From assembly GCF_907165205.1 (NCBI RefSeq), contig NC_058196.1:21680501-21744500 (forward strand): 64,000 nucleotides of DNA, read 5' to 3'. This DNA comes from Coccinella septempunctata. Its lineage: Eukaryota; Arthropoda; Insecta; Coleoptera; Coccinellidae. Position numbers and translations under genes: made by a program. Positions 11,138 through 22,867 of the stretch are shown here, one piece after another. Position 1 is the stretch's first letter, and every line of letters begins with the position of its first letter. The notes under the pieces were generated by a model. That model did not search any database and had not been told where the DNA came from. It saw nothing but the letters and a program-made list of their open reading frames with translations.

Positions 11138-12150
11138 CACTGCGCAAAAAATTAACGCACATTCTGAAAATCTCAATCTTAATGAAAGTTAACTCTACAT
11201 TGACTTTATAACTTATTTTTTATGTTCCTCGGGAAGGTTTTGAACGAAACAAGACACATTAAATGGAAGAAAAATTCAGGATTTCACCGAATCTTATGTG
11301 AAAGAAGAGAAATGAACAATTTTCAAAATACTGAAATGCTGATAAGTGATTTAATACTTGGTATTTCCACCCCTTGCGTTAATTACAGCTCGGCAACGAC
11401 GGTTCATACTCAAAATGAGTGATCTTAAATTGTTCTGATCTAATCCTTCCCAGATTTCTCCGAGTTGGATTCCTAAGTCATTTAGAGTAGCTGGATGATT
11501 TTCTGAACTTCTCAGCCTTCTATTGAGGTTGTCCCAAACCTGCTCAATAGATGGATGAAGATCTGGACTTCTTGCTGGTCATTCCATTCGAGAGATTTCA
11601 ACCTCTTCAAGGTACTCCTGAACGATGCGCGCACGATGGGGTCTGGCATTATCGTCCATAAAAATGAAATTTTCACCAATGTATGGGGAAAATGGCACTA
11701 CATGCTCTTCAAGAATGTTCCTTATATACTTATTAGCATTCATAGCTCCATTATCAACGACCACTAGGTCTGTGCGAGCAGTCAAAGATATTCCATCCCA
11801 GACCATAATCGATCCTCCCCCGAAACCAGTAGTATTCAGGAAATTGCACTGATCATATCTTTCATGTGGACGTCTGTATACAAGGGAACATCGATCACAA
11901 GGGTAGAGGCAGAATCTAGACTCATCTGTGAAGAGAACTCTTTCCCAATCGGCCTCTTCCCAATGGATATGCTCTCTCGCAAAATCCAAACGCGCCCTTC
12001 GATGGGCTGGGGTAAGAGCTGGGCCTCTAGCCGCGACACAAGGCCTTGAATCATATTCTCTGAGGCGATTTCTTATTGTCTGAGTGCTAATTTGCACCTC
12101 ATGAGTTTGCTCAAGCTTAATTTGAAGGAGGCGAGCGGTTGCAAACCGCT
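11138..12150 (-). mobile_element. Tc1-like DNA transposon, copy 2, 5' truncated
   Basis: This is a minus-strand copy of the element at 1-1246. Its 3' inverted repeat starts at 11138 with CACTGCGCAAAAAATTAACG, preceded by TA at 11136-11137. Similarity stops abruptly at about 12150, inside the DNA-binding region of the transposase, where unrelated AT-rich DNA begins. The element's 5' end is therefore lost. Confidence 0.9.
11351..12150 (-). pseudogene. Tc1-like transposase fragment with nonsense codon
   Basis: It retains the end of the DNA-binding region and the DDE core: FTDESRFCL, DNARPHRARIV and IEQVWDNL. The codon after SRME is TGA (minus strand, 11579-11581) where the other copies have TGG for W. 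One extra codon is present between PDL and IEQ (PDLHPSIEQ against PDLNPIEQ), so the spacing between the second D and the E is 35, not 34. The last residues match GGNTKY of the other copies. It is dead. Confidence 0.9.
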
Positions 12151-13258
12151 GTTTAATAACAGTTTAACAGGGGCGCGAAATTCAAATTCTATTTACAAAT
12201 TTACAAAAATTTGACAACAAATAAAACTTTGACTACGATAAAAAAGTATATGGTGATCTGCTGTACGTCGAAGGCTTCATTTCTATGCAATACGTTGTTT
12301 TGAATTTGATAAACTTAGTTGGATTTGTACAATACACATATATCAGAAATAAATATGAACCTATATTCAATATATCATCAAAGCATACACATTTCAGTTC
12401 TTTACATATGTATCATTTATAAAATTCACAGGTTTACAAGACCTGTATGTCAGCGTGTCAGTATACTTATTTATATTTTTTATGATTTCCTTATGATATG
12501 ATCTCTTTATGACACAATATAGGTACAAATTGATTAATGAATGAACAAAACACTCACAGCAGGTTTCATAAAACTTCGATTTTCCAAACAACAATTTGAC
12601 AGTAACTCGCTTCTCAAATCGAAATCAACAAAACCTGAATTATTGATTGATATTGAAGGAGTAGCAACTGAGAATCATTGAATGGACCTATAAAGGTCAT
12701 AATTTCCCCTCAATGGGCCGTTCATGCAAGGGATGCTTTCTGCATACAACAATTTACGTGGATGAACAGTTCTGAATTGACTTGCAGTAAAATGTTTACT
12801 GCACATCATGGTGTAGTCAGTATAGTGCTTGCTGAAGTCATTTTGTCTTTACGCCCTGAAAATTTTATCCACTTCGGAGCACTGAAAATAAAAATCAATG
12901 ATGACCGATTCACATGCTACGAGTTTTAATACTTACGCTTCCATTTTCCCTAGTTGAGTAAAATACTTAATTTTGGAATATCCATTTTATCATTTGATCC
13001 ACAGTTCTTTACCATTCAATAATTTTCGAACGGTATTTTGGGGTTTTCACCAAGAAATTCGACGAAAACTTCAATGATCAGCAACTAGAATGAGCTAAAC
13101 AAAAAGCGGTACGAGAATCAAAACATTCAAAACTACTTTGATCAAAATGACCACCTTAATTTAAAAAAAATTTCATATGCAAATGACACTAAAATTAATA
13201 TTTTAATCAGTCCTGGCGTCTTGAAAACACACTCGATCTTTCATCTTCATACTCTATA
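12151..13258. other. AT-rich region without recognisable gene
   Basis: Short ORFs up to 83 codons (for example 12678-12929 plus) show no known domain. No repeat matched elsewhere in the window. Confidence 0.4.
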
Positions 13259-14597
13259 CATTCATTCATTGCTGAATCTCGTTACCGAGAATAAATCTAC
13301 AAAAAGACCAAAATACTGGAATATCGGTGCGATCAAACATATAAATTCTTAGGGCTACTCGGGACTGTGTGTTTGCCCTCCTGTGACTGAAGAGACCCAA
13401 CCGCGACCTACAGATCCTTCCACACTCCGGGTATGATCACCAACCAGATCTGGCCGCCGCTGTATTCTTCTCGAGTCTCCATTATAGCTGTGGACCAGAG
13501 ACCTCCACTGTGATCGGTCTAACGCTTGTTCTTCCAAGTTATGATTGGCATTAACTGATTTTAGGGATTGATGCAGTATATCCCTGAAGCGCTTATACTG
13601 GCCTCCTGGTTTCCGAGCTCCCTCTATGAATTCGCCGTACAGAGCGGTGAGTGGGGAGTCTTGCACCCTCAGAATGTGGCCGCTCTATCTGACTCGGGCC
13701 CTCGTTACTTGAGACTCAATCGTTACACAACTCGCGCACTGCAAGACTTCTTCATTTGAAACTTTGCGGAATCATCTGATGTGCATTATTTGTCTTAGAT
13801 GACGTTGTTGCGTTTGTTCAATCTGTTTAATATGTCGCCTGTAGGGCGTCCAGCTTTCGCTTCCGTAAAGAAGCGTTGGGAGGACGACTGCTTTGTAAAC
13901 AGCTGTCTTAGTCTTCAGATTGAGGTTGTGATTTTGAATCACTCTGTCCTTTAGCTTCCAGAATGCCCGTGATGCCGAATTGATACGGTTGTGTATTTCC
14001 GTGTCCCTAGTATAAATACTAGGGACTAGCTTCCCAAGTATTTGAACTACTCGACCGGTTCTAGTATTTCATCCTCCAGGCTGATATCTATTTGAAGGTT
14101 TTCTGGCGGACTTATCAGGATTTTGGTTTTATCAATGTTGAGTCTGAGGTCTAAACTGAGTATATATGTTTATAGGTGTCCAACATTATCTGTAGATCCT
14201 TCGAGCTGCTAGCGACAACTGCGCAGTCGTCTGCATATTGAAGTGCCGTGATGAACTTTGTACGGGTTTTTGCTCTGAGGCGCTTCAGGCTAAATAGGCC
14301 TCCATCAAATCTGAATCTTATTCCAACACCTCTTACAGGCATACTCATGTCAGCCATTATCGAGAGAGCTATGGCGAAAATATCGAACGGAAAAGGCACT
14401 TACACACAGCCTTGTTTTATTCCAGGGTTGATTAATAAATGGTCGGTTGTAGAGCCATTATGCTGTATTCTAGCGGTGTTGTTAGTATGGAGGCATTTAC
14501 ACACTGCTAAGAATTTTTCGGGTACTCCAAGACGTCCCATGATTTTCCATAGCGCTCTTCGATTCACCGAGTCGAAGGCCTTACATAAATTCATATA

Positions 14598-14778
14598 CAG
14601 TCCCTGGCCATATTAGACGCATTGATTCGATGCAAAATCACGCTTTGAAATTGGTTATTAGGTTATTGGTTTTTGACATTCAGTGGAAATTAAATTCAAA
14701 TATTCTGCTTTTTCCTCGGGCAATACCAGTTAATATAAAAAAAATTATCAGTGCGTCTAATAAACTGGCTAGGGACTG
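14598..14778. mobile_element. Pogo/Tc1-type MITE inserted in the LINE
   Basis: A 181-bp segment begins CAGTCCCTGGCCATATTAG and ends with the inverse (CTAATAAACTGGCTAGGGACTG), with TA on each side (14596-14597 and 14779-14780). Ends starting CAGT plus a TA target fit the pogo/Tigger or related Tc1/mariner group. It carries no transposase. Confidence 0.8.
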
Positions 14779-14780
14779 TA

Positions 14781-15710
14781 GAGTCATTCGGGGTAACTGA
14801 GCGCAGTGGGTAAGTGTGCGCAGTGCGTATATCTCGACTATGCAATGTATGAAAGAGGGGTTCATTTGGGTAAAGCAAGGGCGCAGAATCGCCATATTAG
14901 TTTTTCATAGGAGTGCGCCGTGCCACGTCTCTTTAACATTTTATTTGCAATCAATCAAATTCACTAGTTTTCTTGTTAATTTTTAGCATCTCTGCACATT
15001 CTGCCAGGTCCAAGTTCCGAGTCCCTCAGTGTTAAACAATATTTTATTCGATCATGGGCATATTATTCCAAATATATTATAAAAAATTTTAGGTTCTCTT
15101 AGCTGCTCAACTCTATAAGAACGTCAATTCAAATTTTGGCTTACTGGGGAAAGTGTGCGCGGGTAAGTGTGCGCATAGATTCTTTATATGGGCATTAGTT
15201 CAGTGAGGAATAAATTATGACATTGTTGATTTTCTTGGTTAAGACTCGATCAATATTGTCCTATTTGTTCAGAAAAATATGAAGAGCCACCAACAGGGGA
15301 ATGTATCAAGTGTTGTGTTCACCAAGAATTGTGGCAAGAACAATAATGCGCTGCTTGTAAAAAGGCGCTTCTGTATTGACAATAAACAGCATTTCTCTAA
15401 TATTGTAACATTTTGATGACATTATTTTGTAATTTGTTTTGATTGTGTAGTTCATTAAGCACTGCGTTCACTTACCCCGTGAGGGTGCGCACACTTACCC
15501 GCAATACGGGGCATGTGAACGCACTCCGACTTTCTCTATTAAATTCTTGTTTGCGGAAAGAAAACGTTTTTGTTTGTTTGCTTTTTGATGTTTTCTTATA
15601 GATTAGAAAATTCTCTATCTTATGAATATGTTTTAATTTTCCTAGCTTCAACATTTGAAACAGGGCATGGCTTGAAACGCAAAAGTGCGCACAGTTGCCC
15701 CGAATGACTC
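14781..15710. mobile_element. 930-bp TIR element next to the MITE
   Basis: It begins GAGTCATTCGGGG and ends CCCCGAATGACTC, a perfect 13-bp inverted repeat that extends to about 25 bp with few mismatches. TA flanks it at 14779-14780 and 15711-15712. Near both ends it has repeats of GGTAAGTGTGCGC in either orientation (about 14809, 15161 and 15481-15505), which look like transposase-binding iterons. A 92-codon minus ORF is not recognisable. The neighbouring MITE shares the middle TA. Confidence 0.8.
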
Positions 15711-15828
15711 TATAGGCTTGATAGATCCTTGATTGTTGTTCAGTGTTCACGGTCCTTCTCTTGCAGCTGTCGCAGTGTAAAAATTAGGTCCACCGTACCT
15801 CAATTGGGTCGAAAGCCGCACTGGGATT

Positions 15829-16642
15829 CATTGATTTGGAAGTCGGTTTTTAGTACTAGAGATATGAGGGCGTTTCCAATCTTTTTACTCTTTAATCTTT
15901 GCACGAGACGAGACGAGACAATACTTTAGTGAAGTCTCGTCTCGTGGGCATCACCAGCTAGTTCATTGATAAATAATGGACGGGAAACCGGAGGTACGAT
16001 CGTATAAACCCATTGACCCAATAAGAATGAACCCAACGACCCTTCTATCGGAACTCTCAAAAATGCATTATCCCTATTTATTCCGGCATAAATTTCGACC
16101 GAAACTCACTCGAATATCGCCCATTCTCCGATAACGATCATACAGCCGCAACTCCACCGATCGGTCCGAATTCCCGTTCTCCCCATTCCGGCCTATCTGT
16201 TGTCCTGTAAATAATCAGCGAGAGCGTCTTGAGTGGATCGTTCGGGAGCCGGTGGGGAATGCTTTAATTTTTCAGCAAAATTTCTCGAACTTCTTATGCC
16301 GGGAGTCAAGTGGCATGGAGGACCGTTACGGACGTGGTGCAGGTTCAGCGGGGGGGAGAAAACTGCTCGTCGGCATATTTTCACGAGCTTTCCGGAGTGG
16401 CGCAGATTGTGAAAGTTTCTATTATTAAAATATCCACCTTGTTATTTTCGTTCGGCGTGAGACGGATTTTCTTCTTTAATTCTTATCTCACGGTCGAGGT
16501 AGGGTGCTAGGGCGAGGACAGGAATATTTTAACAAGTTCCATAGGGATGGCGATTTTCGAATCTTTATTCATTCGTGGCAATGAATCACTACTGAAGGCG
16601 CGTCAAAAAATTTTGTATTCCAGCAACCAGTATTAATAAATG
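15829..16642. other. Single-copy region with GC-rich island
   Basis: It starts with a palindromic cluster GAGACGAGACGAGAC ... GTCTCGTCTCGT (about 15905-15945). From about 15990 to 16400 the sequence is GC-richer and pyrimidine-biased, and ORFs of 63 and 66 codons lie on opposite strands without known domains. It may be a conserved non-coding element. Confidence 0.35.
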
Positions 16643-16644
16643 TA

Positions 16645-17857
16645 TACTTCATTCAAATTTATTTTAGCAGTCGGTTGGCCATGAAATAATTTTCTCAAGT
16701 TTTTGTAACTAGAACGAAGTTAGGTTGGCACTCATGAAATGTCGTTAATGTCATAACGCCGTTGCCACAACTAATATCAATTTTTATTACGAAAATTCGA
16801 AAATGCCGAAAGTGATTGAAAAAAGAGACAGGGTTTCAGGAAATGCTATTTAGAATTCAGGTCCGCTCATTCAAATAGTTATACCCTGATATTCTAAAAT
16901 CCACAATACGTCAGACGGTAGCGAACATATTCAATGTAAGAGAATTTATATAATGTTTCATCTGAATCTAAACGACTTATATTTCAGCAGAATATTTCCA
17001 CAATCAGAAAGATTGTGAATGAGGAGGATGACAAAGAATTTCCTTCTATTGGGACACCCAAAAAAGTGGTGGCATTTCAGAATTTTATGTTTGAGTGAAT
17101 TAATGCGAGAAGTTTACTACAGGATTTTCGATAAATGTCATCGGAGAATGAGTTCCCTAAAATGGATTTTTCTGTTTTTCATTTGACTTGTCCTATACAA
17201 TGTAAATGTCTTAAGATACTAATAAATACCTAAATATTATAATTACATCAATGTATTAAGATGAATAGCCACAAATACGCGCAAGTTGCCCTGTTACTTT
17301 TTATTCATGTGAAATTTTTGTTCAACGGTGAAGTTGCATCTTAACTTGAAACTTCCTTCAATTCCTTTTACTTATATTGATGCAAGATGATTTTTATTGA
17401 AAAATTTAACATTCTTGTAATTATCTGTTAATTCCTTCGGGAGATACCCATTGCCAACCACAGCATCATATGCATTTCATCTTCGGGTTAATATTTTTGA
17501 AATCTACAAATGATGTAAGCCAAAGAAGATAACGAACATTAACTCTCCTCAAGCTAGTGCATATTATGATATTATACTGATCTCTTGTATTTTCCATGCA
17601 AATAACTGGATTTGGTATGCCTTTAATCAGTTTGTATGAACTTCAATTATGTTCGTCAGATATTTTCCGAAGAGATTCGACATTGTGATAAAATACGTAA
17701 TAACAGAAACTTTTACGTCGAACGGGCAACATAGCGTTGATTTAAAACCCAAAAATGTTTTGACAAGCTTCATAACCCTACATTTTCGTACTATACAGAG
17801 TGAAATGTGTCAAATTTTCATGGCCAACCGACTGCTAAAATAAAGTTGAATGAAGTA
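16645..17857 (+). mobile_element. 1.2-kb non-coding TIR element (family F3), copy A
   Basis: It is bounded by TA and inverted repeats of about 42 bp that include TTTTAGCAGTCGGTTGGCCATG (left) and its inverse at 17820-17857. The interior has no convincing ORF. A second full copy, inverted, is at 26250-27459. Internal sequence is colinear between the two, so the 1.2-kb form is the mobile unit and not a random deletion. It directly precedes the mariner relic at 18047 but that sequence is not inside it. Confidence 0.85.
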
Positions 17858-18046
17858 TACCTCGTGTACTTAACCTAGCAAACACTGTACTAGGATGTAT
17901 TGATATCTAGATAGCCTAGACCAGTTCCATGCATAAAAAAATATTACGTTACCATAGCAACGGACAATATCTCATTAAAAGTGTCAGTGTGAAGTTTGAG
18001 GTCAAAAAAGTAAACCAGAGTTACGCAATAAATCACAAGAAAGAAG

Positions 18047-19025
18047 ATGTCCACCGAAATTGTGAAACTCGAAAAATTGGAGTATCGATCCATCATCAAG
18101 TACCTGTATTTAAAAGGGTTAAGAGGTAAGCAGATTTACGAAGATATACTTAGTACCCTTGGTGATCAATGTCCTTCGTATGCGACCGTGAAAAATTGGA
18201 CTGAAAGCTTCAAAAGAGGTAAATTTTCCATTGAAGATGATTACCGATCGGGAAGGACATTTTCTGTGTCAGTCCTCGAAAATATCGATGCAGTTCATGA
18301 CATGATTTTATCAAACCGTCGAATTGGGCTAAAACGGATATCTGAAGCATTGAATATTTCATACGAACGCGTTCATCGTATAGTTCGCGTCAATTTGGAC
18401 ATGAGTAAAATTGCTGCAAATTGGATTCCCAAATGTTTGAATGTTGACCTAAAGCGTGCAAGGGTAGAAGCATCGCGTTCGATCTGTGCTCGATTTGAAA
18501 CGATGTAGACTTCTTAATCGGAATTGTTACGATGGATGAGACTTAGGTACATTTCTACGATCCAGAAACAAAGCAACAATCGAAGGAATGGCGACACTCT
18601 GGTTCTCCAAGACCTAAGAAGTTTCATGTCCAAAAATCTGCTGGAAAAGTTCTTGCTTCAGTTTTTTGTGATTGCCATGGAGTAATCATGATTGATTTTT
18701 TGAATAAGGGTAGAACAATAACCGGAGATTAATGTTCAAAATTACTGACCACTTAGGGTTTGAATTCCTAGAACACCCCCCTTATTCACCAGATTTGGCT
18801 CCATCCGACTATAATCTCTTTACTCAAATGAAAAAAAGTTTAAAAGGTCGTAAATTTTCCTCCAACGAGGAGGTAATAAAAGCTGTGGAGGTCTGGTTTG
18901 CAGAGCAAGGAGAAAGAGTTTTTCAATATATCCTCGTAAAGGTGGCTGACCATAAACCCAACCAAGATAACAGTAATTGGCTTGCTATGAAATCCATCTC
19001 GTTGATTGGAGATATCGTAGAATAG
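18047..19025 (+). pseudogene. mariner transposase relic with internal deletion
   Basis: The N-terminal part has two helix-turn-helix segments: residues 1-60 with SYATVKNWTESFKRGKFSIE, then RIGLKRISEALNISYERVHR. The core keeps the first catalytic D in TMDET (about 18540). The last part has HPPYSPDLAPSDYNLF, whose third D is typical of mariner DD34D. A one-base deletion near 18500 shifts the frame. A TAG at 18544 replaces the expected W. At about 18731 the segment with the second D (normally HDNA) is deleted. Terminal repeats could not be identified. It is a dead copy. Confidence 0.85.
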
Positions 19026-19035
19026 AAGTGTGACG

Positions 19036-19310
19036 TTAAATATCTTGAAATAACCCTAGACAGCTAAGTTCTGTTGAATAAGTAAGTTACTGTTAGTAGT
19101 TCGATAAGAGTTTCAATCTACCCGGTAAGACTTGGGGCTGTAACCCTAAAATACTGCGATGGATGTATGTCATGATCGTGCAACCAATAATTTCCTATTA
19201 GGCAGTAGTCTACTCTGCTGAAGCAGAGCAGATGAGCACAAGAAAAATACTCGACAGATACAGAGGCTAGTCTGCATCCGCGTGCATCATTGGAGCAATG
19301 AGAAATAGGG
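19036..19310 (+). pseudogene. LINE (Jockey-like) polymerase C-terminal fragment
   Basis: Conceptual translation with stops gives blocks like VKYLEITLDS, PKILRWMYVMIVQPIISY and IIGAMRN. These match the post-catalytic region of Jockey-clade polymerases (thumb, then ITGAMR). Several stop codons and frameshifts are visible. It begins just after the mariner relic. It is short, so the family assignment is tentative. Confidence 0.6.
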
Positions 19311-19576
19311 TATAGACCCTATTTATCACTAGATAAATAGGGATAAATCTGATAATAGCATCAGAATGTTGGGGGAATGGCAATGAGAGAAGAGAGAATT
19401 GAAAGTCTGATAGCCTGGTCCTCTCTAAACAATCAAATTGCACCAGAGAACCTGGATCGTGATGTTATGATCAAAAAAGTAATCATTGAGAGGAAGTTTA
19501 ACACGATACTATGTAAAAAGAAAGAATGGGAAAAGAAGTACACTACCCAAAATTATTGAATTAATACCAACAACTG

Positions 19577-21595
19577 GTCATTCATTCATTCATTCATTGC
19601 TGTATCCCGTTACCGGGAAGAAATCTACAAAAAGAAAAAAAAATTGCGAACAGACTTGTAATTTCTTAGGGCTAGTTACGACTGTGTGCCCTCCTGTGAC
19701 TGAAGAGACCCAACCGTGACCTGCAGATCCTTCCACAGTCAGGGCATGGATAGTCACCAACCAGATCTGGCCGCCGCTGTATCCTTCTCGATTCTCCATT
19801 ATAACTGTGTACCAAAGACCTCCACTGTGATCTGTCTGACGCTAGTTGTTCCCAGTTATGATTGGCATTAACTAATTTTAGGGATTGATGTAGTGTATCC
19901 TTAAACCGCTTATACTGGCCTCCTGGTTTCCGGGCTCCCTCAGTGAATTCGCCATATAGAGCTATTTTGGGAAGTCTTGTGTCTTGCAACCTCAGCTCAG
20001 AATGTGGCCGCTCCATCTGAGTCGGGCCCTCGTTACTTGAGTCTCAATTGTTGTACAACTCGCCCGTTGCAAGACTTCTGCATTCGAAACTTTGTGGAAC
20101 CATCTGATGTGCATTATCTGTCTTAGATGACGCTGCTGCGTTTGCTCAAGCTGTTTAATATGTCGCCTGTAGGGCGTCCAGCTTTCGCTTCCGTAAAGAA
20201 GCGTTGGGAGGACCACTGCTTTGTAAACAGCTGTCTTGGTCTTCAGAGTGAGGTCGTGATTTTGAAACACTCTTTCCTTTAGCTTCCAGAATGCCCGTGA
20301 TGCCGAATTGATACGGTTTTGTATTTCCGTGTCTAGATTAGCCCTAGTATTTATGAAGCTTTCCAAGTATTTGAACTGCTCGACCTGTTCTGGAGTTTCA
20401 TTCTCCAGGCTGATATCTGTTTGAAGGCCTTCGGCGGACTTACTAGGATTTTGGTCTTGTCGATATTGAGTCTGAGGCCTAAAGCTTCGTATATATGTTT
20501 ATAGGTGTCCATCATTTCATCATTATCTGTAGATCCTCTGAGCTACTAGCGATGAGTGAACAGTCGTCTGCATATTGAAGTTCCGTGATAAACTTGGTAC
20601 GGGTTTTTGCTCTGAGGCGCTTCAGGTTAAACAGGCCTCCATCAAATCTGAATCTTATCCCAACACCTCTTACGGGCATTCTCATGTCAGCAATTATCGA
20701 TACAGCTATGGCGAAAATATTGAAGAGTAAAGGCGCTAATACGCAGCCTTGTTTTATTCCGGAGTTGGTTGAGAAATGGTCGGTTGTAGAGCCATTATGA
20801 TGTATTCTAGAGGTGTTGTTGGTATGAAGGCTTTTACACACTGCTAAGAATTTTTCGGGTACTCCAAGACGTTCCATGATTTTCCATAGCGCTCTCCGAT
20901 TCACCGAGTCGAATGCCTTACTTAAATCGATGAAGGCTGTATAAATCCTTGATTGTTGTTCACGGGCCTTCTCTTGTAGCTGTCGCAGTGTAAAAATTAG
21001 GTCCACCGTACCTCGATTTGGTCGAAAGCCGCACTGGGATTCAGGTAATAGCTTTTCTAAGAGTGGAACCAGACGATTAGCCATAATCTTCGAGAGAATT
21101 TTACCGGCCACACTAAGCAACGATATGCCCCTGTAATTGTTGCAATTCGACGTATCGCCTTTGTTCTTATAGAGGTTGATAACTGAAGCGTCTCTGAAAT
21201 CTTGTGGCACATCTCCCTGTTCCCAGATCTTGCGGAATAGTGTTAGGAGACTATTGACAATGTCTTCATCCTAGGCTTTGAATATCTCCGCTGGAATGCC
21301 ATCTAGACCAGGTGACTTATCATTTTTCATATTTTTAATCGCACTTATGATTTCCGACGTAGAGATTTCGTCATCAAGCGATGTCATCGGACTATACGCG
21401 GGGAACAGGTCTAAAATGGATAAATTAATCCGAGTCGTTATTTTGATTCAAGACCTGTGAATAATGCTCCTTCCATCTTTCGAGAATTTTTCTATCATCA
21501 GTTAGAACAGCTCCATGAGCATCTCTTATAGGAAAGCTAGCTTTTCTGCTTTGACCGTAAACAGTTTTAATAGCTTCGAAAAAACGCAACAACTG
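19577..21595 (-). mobile_element. LINE, copy 2, 5' truncated
   Basis: This is the longer and better-preserved copy of the LINE at 13259. Its 3' end on the minus strand is a (GAAT)n tail at 19577-19600, and the body reaches the start of the polymerase domain near 21595. Sequence beyond that is unrelated, consistent with incomplete reverse transcription. Confidence 0.88.
19677..21595 (-). pseudogene. LINE ORF2: reverse transcriptase with C-terminal zinc finger
   Basis: Read on the minus strand, the order is: a linker ending ILERWKEHYSQVLNQNN; DKSPGLDGIPAEIFKA; then from 21210 PQDFRDASVINLYKNKGD, NNYRGISLL, QCGFRPNRGT, FIDLSKAFDSVNR (motif A, first catalytic D), GIKQGCVLAPLLFN and LQYADDCSLIASSS (motif C, catalytic DD). 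After a break the C-terminal region (20366-19672) has LPTLLYGSESWT, RLRWSGHIL and GGQYKRFKDTL, and it ends with a C2H2 finger CPDCGRICRSRLGLFSHRRAH. Stops (for example after EIFKA near 21273) and frameshifts inactivate it. The endonuclease is missing. The clade is uncertain, RTE or CR1-like. Confidence 0.85.
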
Positions 21596-22867
21596 GTAAA
21601 CATATGGTATACGAACAAATCTTTAGACTGAGAGAGCTGACTGAGAGTAGGGGCTTATAAAGTAATTACAATGGTGACAACTGAAAAAGTTATGCTGATA
21701 ATTCATGGTCTCCCAATCTTGTCCTTGTTTGCAATCTACAATTTGCACGTTAGTTCTTCATCAGGGCTGCAAAATGAACATTATAGTTACGCATAAGGAG
21801 AAGGATATTGATTTTTAAATTGACAAGCATAAACTCTGAGGAGGTAAACGAACTACTCTAATACTCAGAAGGACTACAGGGTAGCATGCAGTCGACGTAG
21901 TTGAAAAAGAGCTCTGCTGAGAGCCACAACAGATCCTAAGGTAGCAGTGCAATGCAATTCCCCTGAGAATCTACATCTACAATCTAGGTTATCATTTTTA
22001 TCATCAGTCCCAGTTGAAAACTGGGTTCATATTCTCAAAATCACCTCAATCATGATGCTACAGAAAGTGTTATTCGTAGGTCAGCGATAATGCAGATCCC
22101 ATATGATCTAGATCTAAAGTGGTCAGGATCTTTTCATCCAAGGTTTTTCAACTTTTCTTTGACGAGTTCTAGTCTAAATTATTAGTCTCTTTAAAAATCC
22201 AGTATTTATATGGTTGCGAGTATACTCCAATCAGTAAGATTCGTAACGGTAGAACCTGCACAGAGCATCCTACATCTCTAATCGAGATACCGAGCCTCTT
22301 ATCTAGTATAAGAGACCTTCCATAAAGCAAAGAGGGTCCACTGATTTCCTGCTCGGGCCGGTCCGACCCCTCATCCAGACATTAGAAGAAACATGATTAT
22401 TATCATGTTAGGCAGGCGCACATTTAGTTCAGTTATGGGGCGCTCGTAGTCGCTGTGGGTTATTGATTTATGCGAGTCCGATAGGATAACTTCCGCTCGC
22501 TCTTTCGCTCGAACCCCCTTTGTTTACCTGAACGGCTCTCTTTCTCGTCTTCAGGCGAGATTGCTTGCTCTCCGAATCAGATTCTCCCAATAATAATCGG
22601 ATGATTGCTCTGGATTCTTGAGTGGGTGACAGGAATCGTGGAAATATTGAAAATGGGGATTTTGATCGAGAGGATTCTTGAGACGAAACTGCAATTGTTT
22701 CGTTGAGTGTTAACAATAAAATTGTAAATGAACTGCTCTACAGTGGCATAAATAGTCGAGTAAGTTCTCTAGGTTGATCTATTCCAAACGCTTTCTCTTT
22801 CTAAGGTCGAATCCAAATTCTGTATTAGAAAATGAGCACTACTGGGATTGCACGGTTCTCACAATCC
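21596..22867. other. Unassigned region with a GC-richer island
   Basis: No recognisable gene. The stretch 22340-22720 is GC-richer and contains an 82-codon minus ORF rich in S, R and E that I do not recognise. It could be single-copy host DNA. Confidence 0.35.

Larger units (their letters stand above)
13259..15828 (-). mobile_element. LINE (non-LTR retrotransposon), copy 1, interrupted by two insertions
   Basis: This is the same LINE as at 19577-21595. It begins (3' end, minus strand) at a CATT-type short tail near 13259. It covers the C-terminal region (GARKPGGQYKRFRD, ALDRSQWRSLVH) and the reverse transcriptase with YADD in LQYADDCAVVASSS (14151-14399). Upstream comes MNLCKAFDSVNRRALW. Two TA-flanked elements at 14598-15710 break the FxDLxKAFDSV region. 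LINE sequence resumes at about 15713 and ends near 15828. Many frameshifts and stops make it inactive. Confidence 0.85.

Noticed and set aside
11222..11422. Plus-strand 66-codon ORF, and similar ORFs opposite the Tc1 copies (for example 967-1149, 11625-11852, 23330-23557)
   Set aside because: They lie antisense to the Tc1 element and recur only because the element recurs. They have no independent evidence.
14248..14616. 122-codon plus ORF
   Set aside because: It is antisense to the LINE reverse transcriptase; the minus-strand reading carries the polymerase motifs.
20585..20800. 71-codon plus ORF
   Set aside because: It is the antisense shadow of the LINE polymerase, same as the one at 14248.
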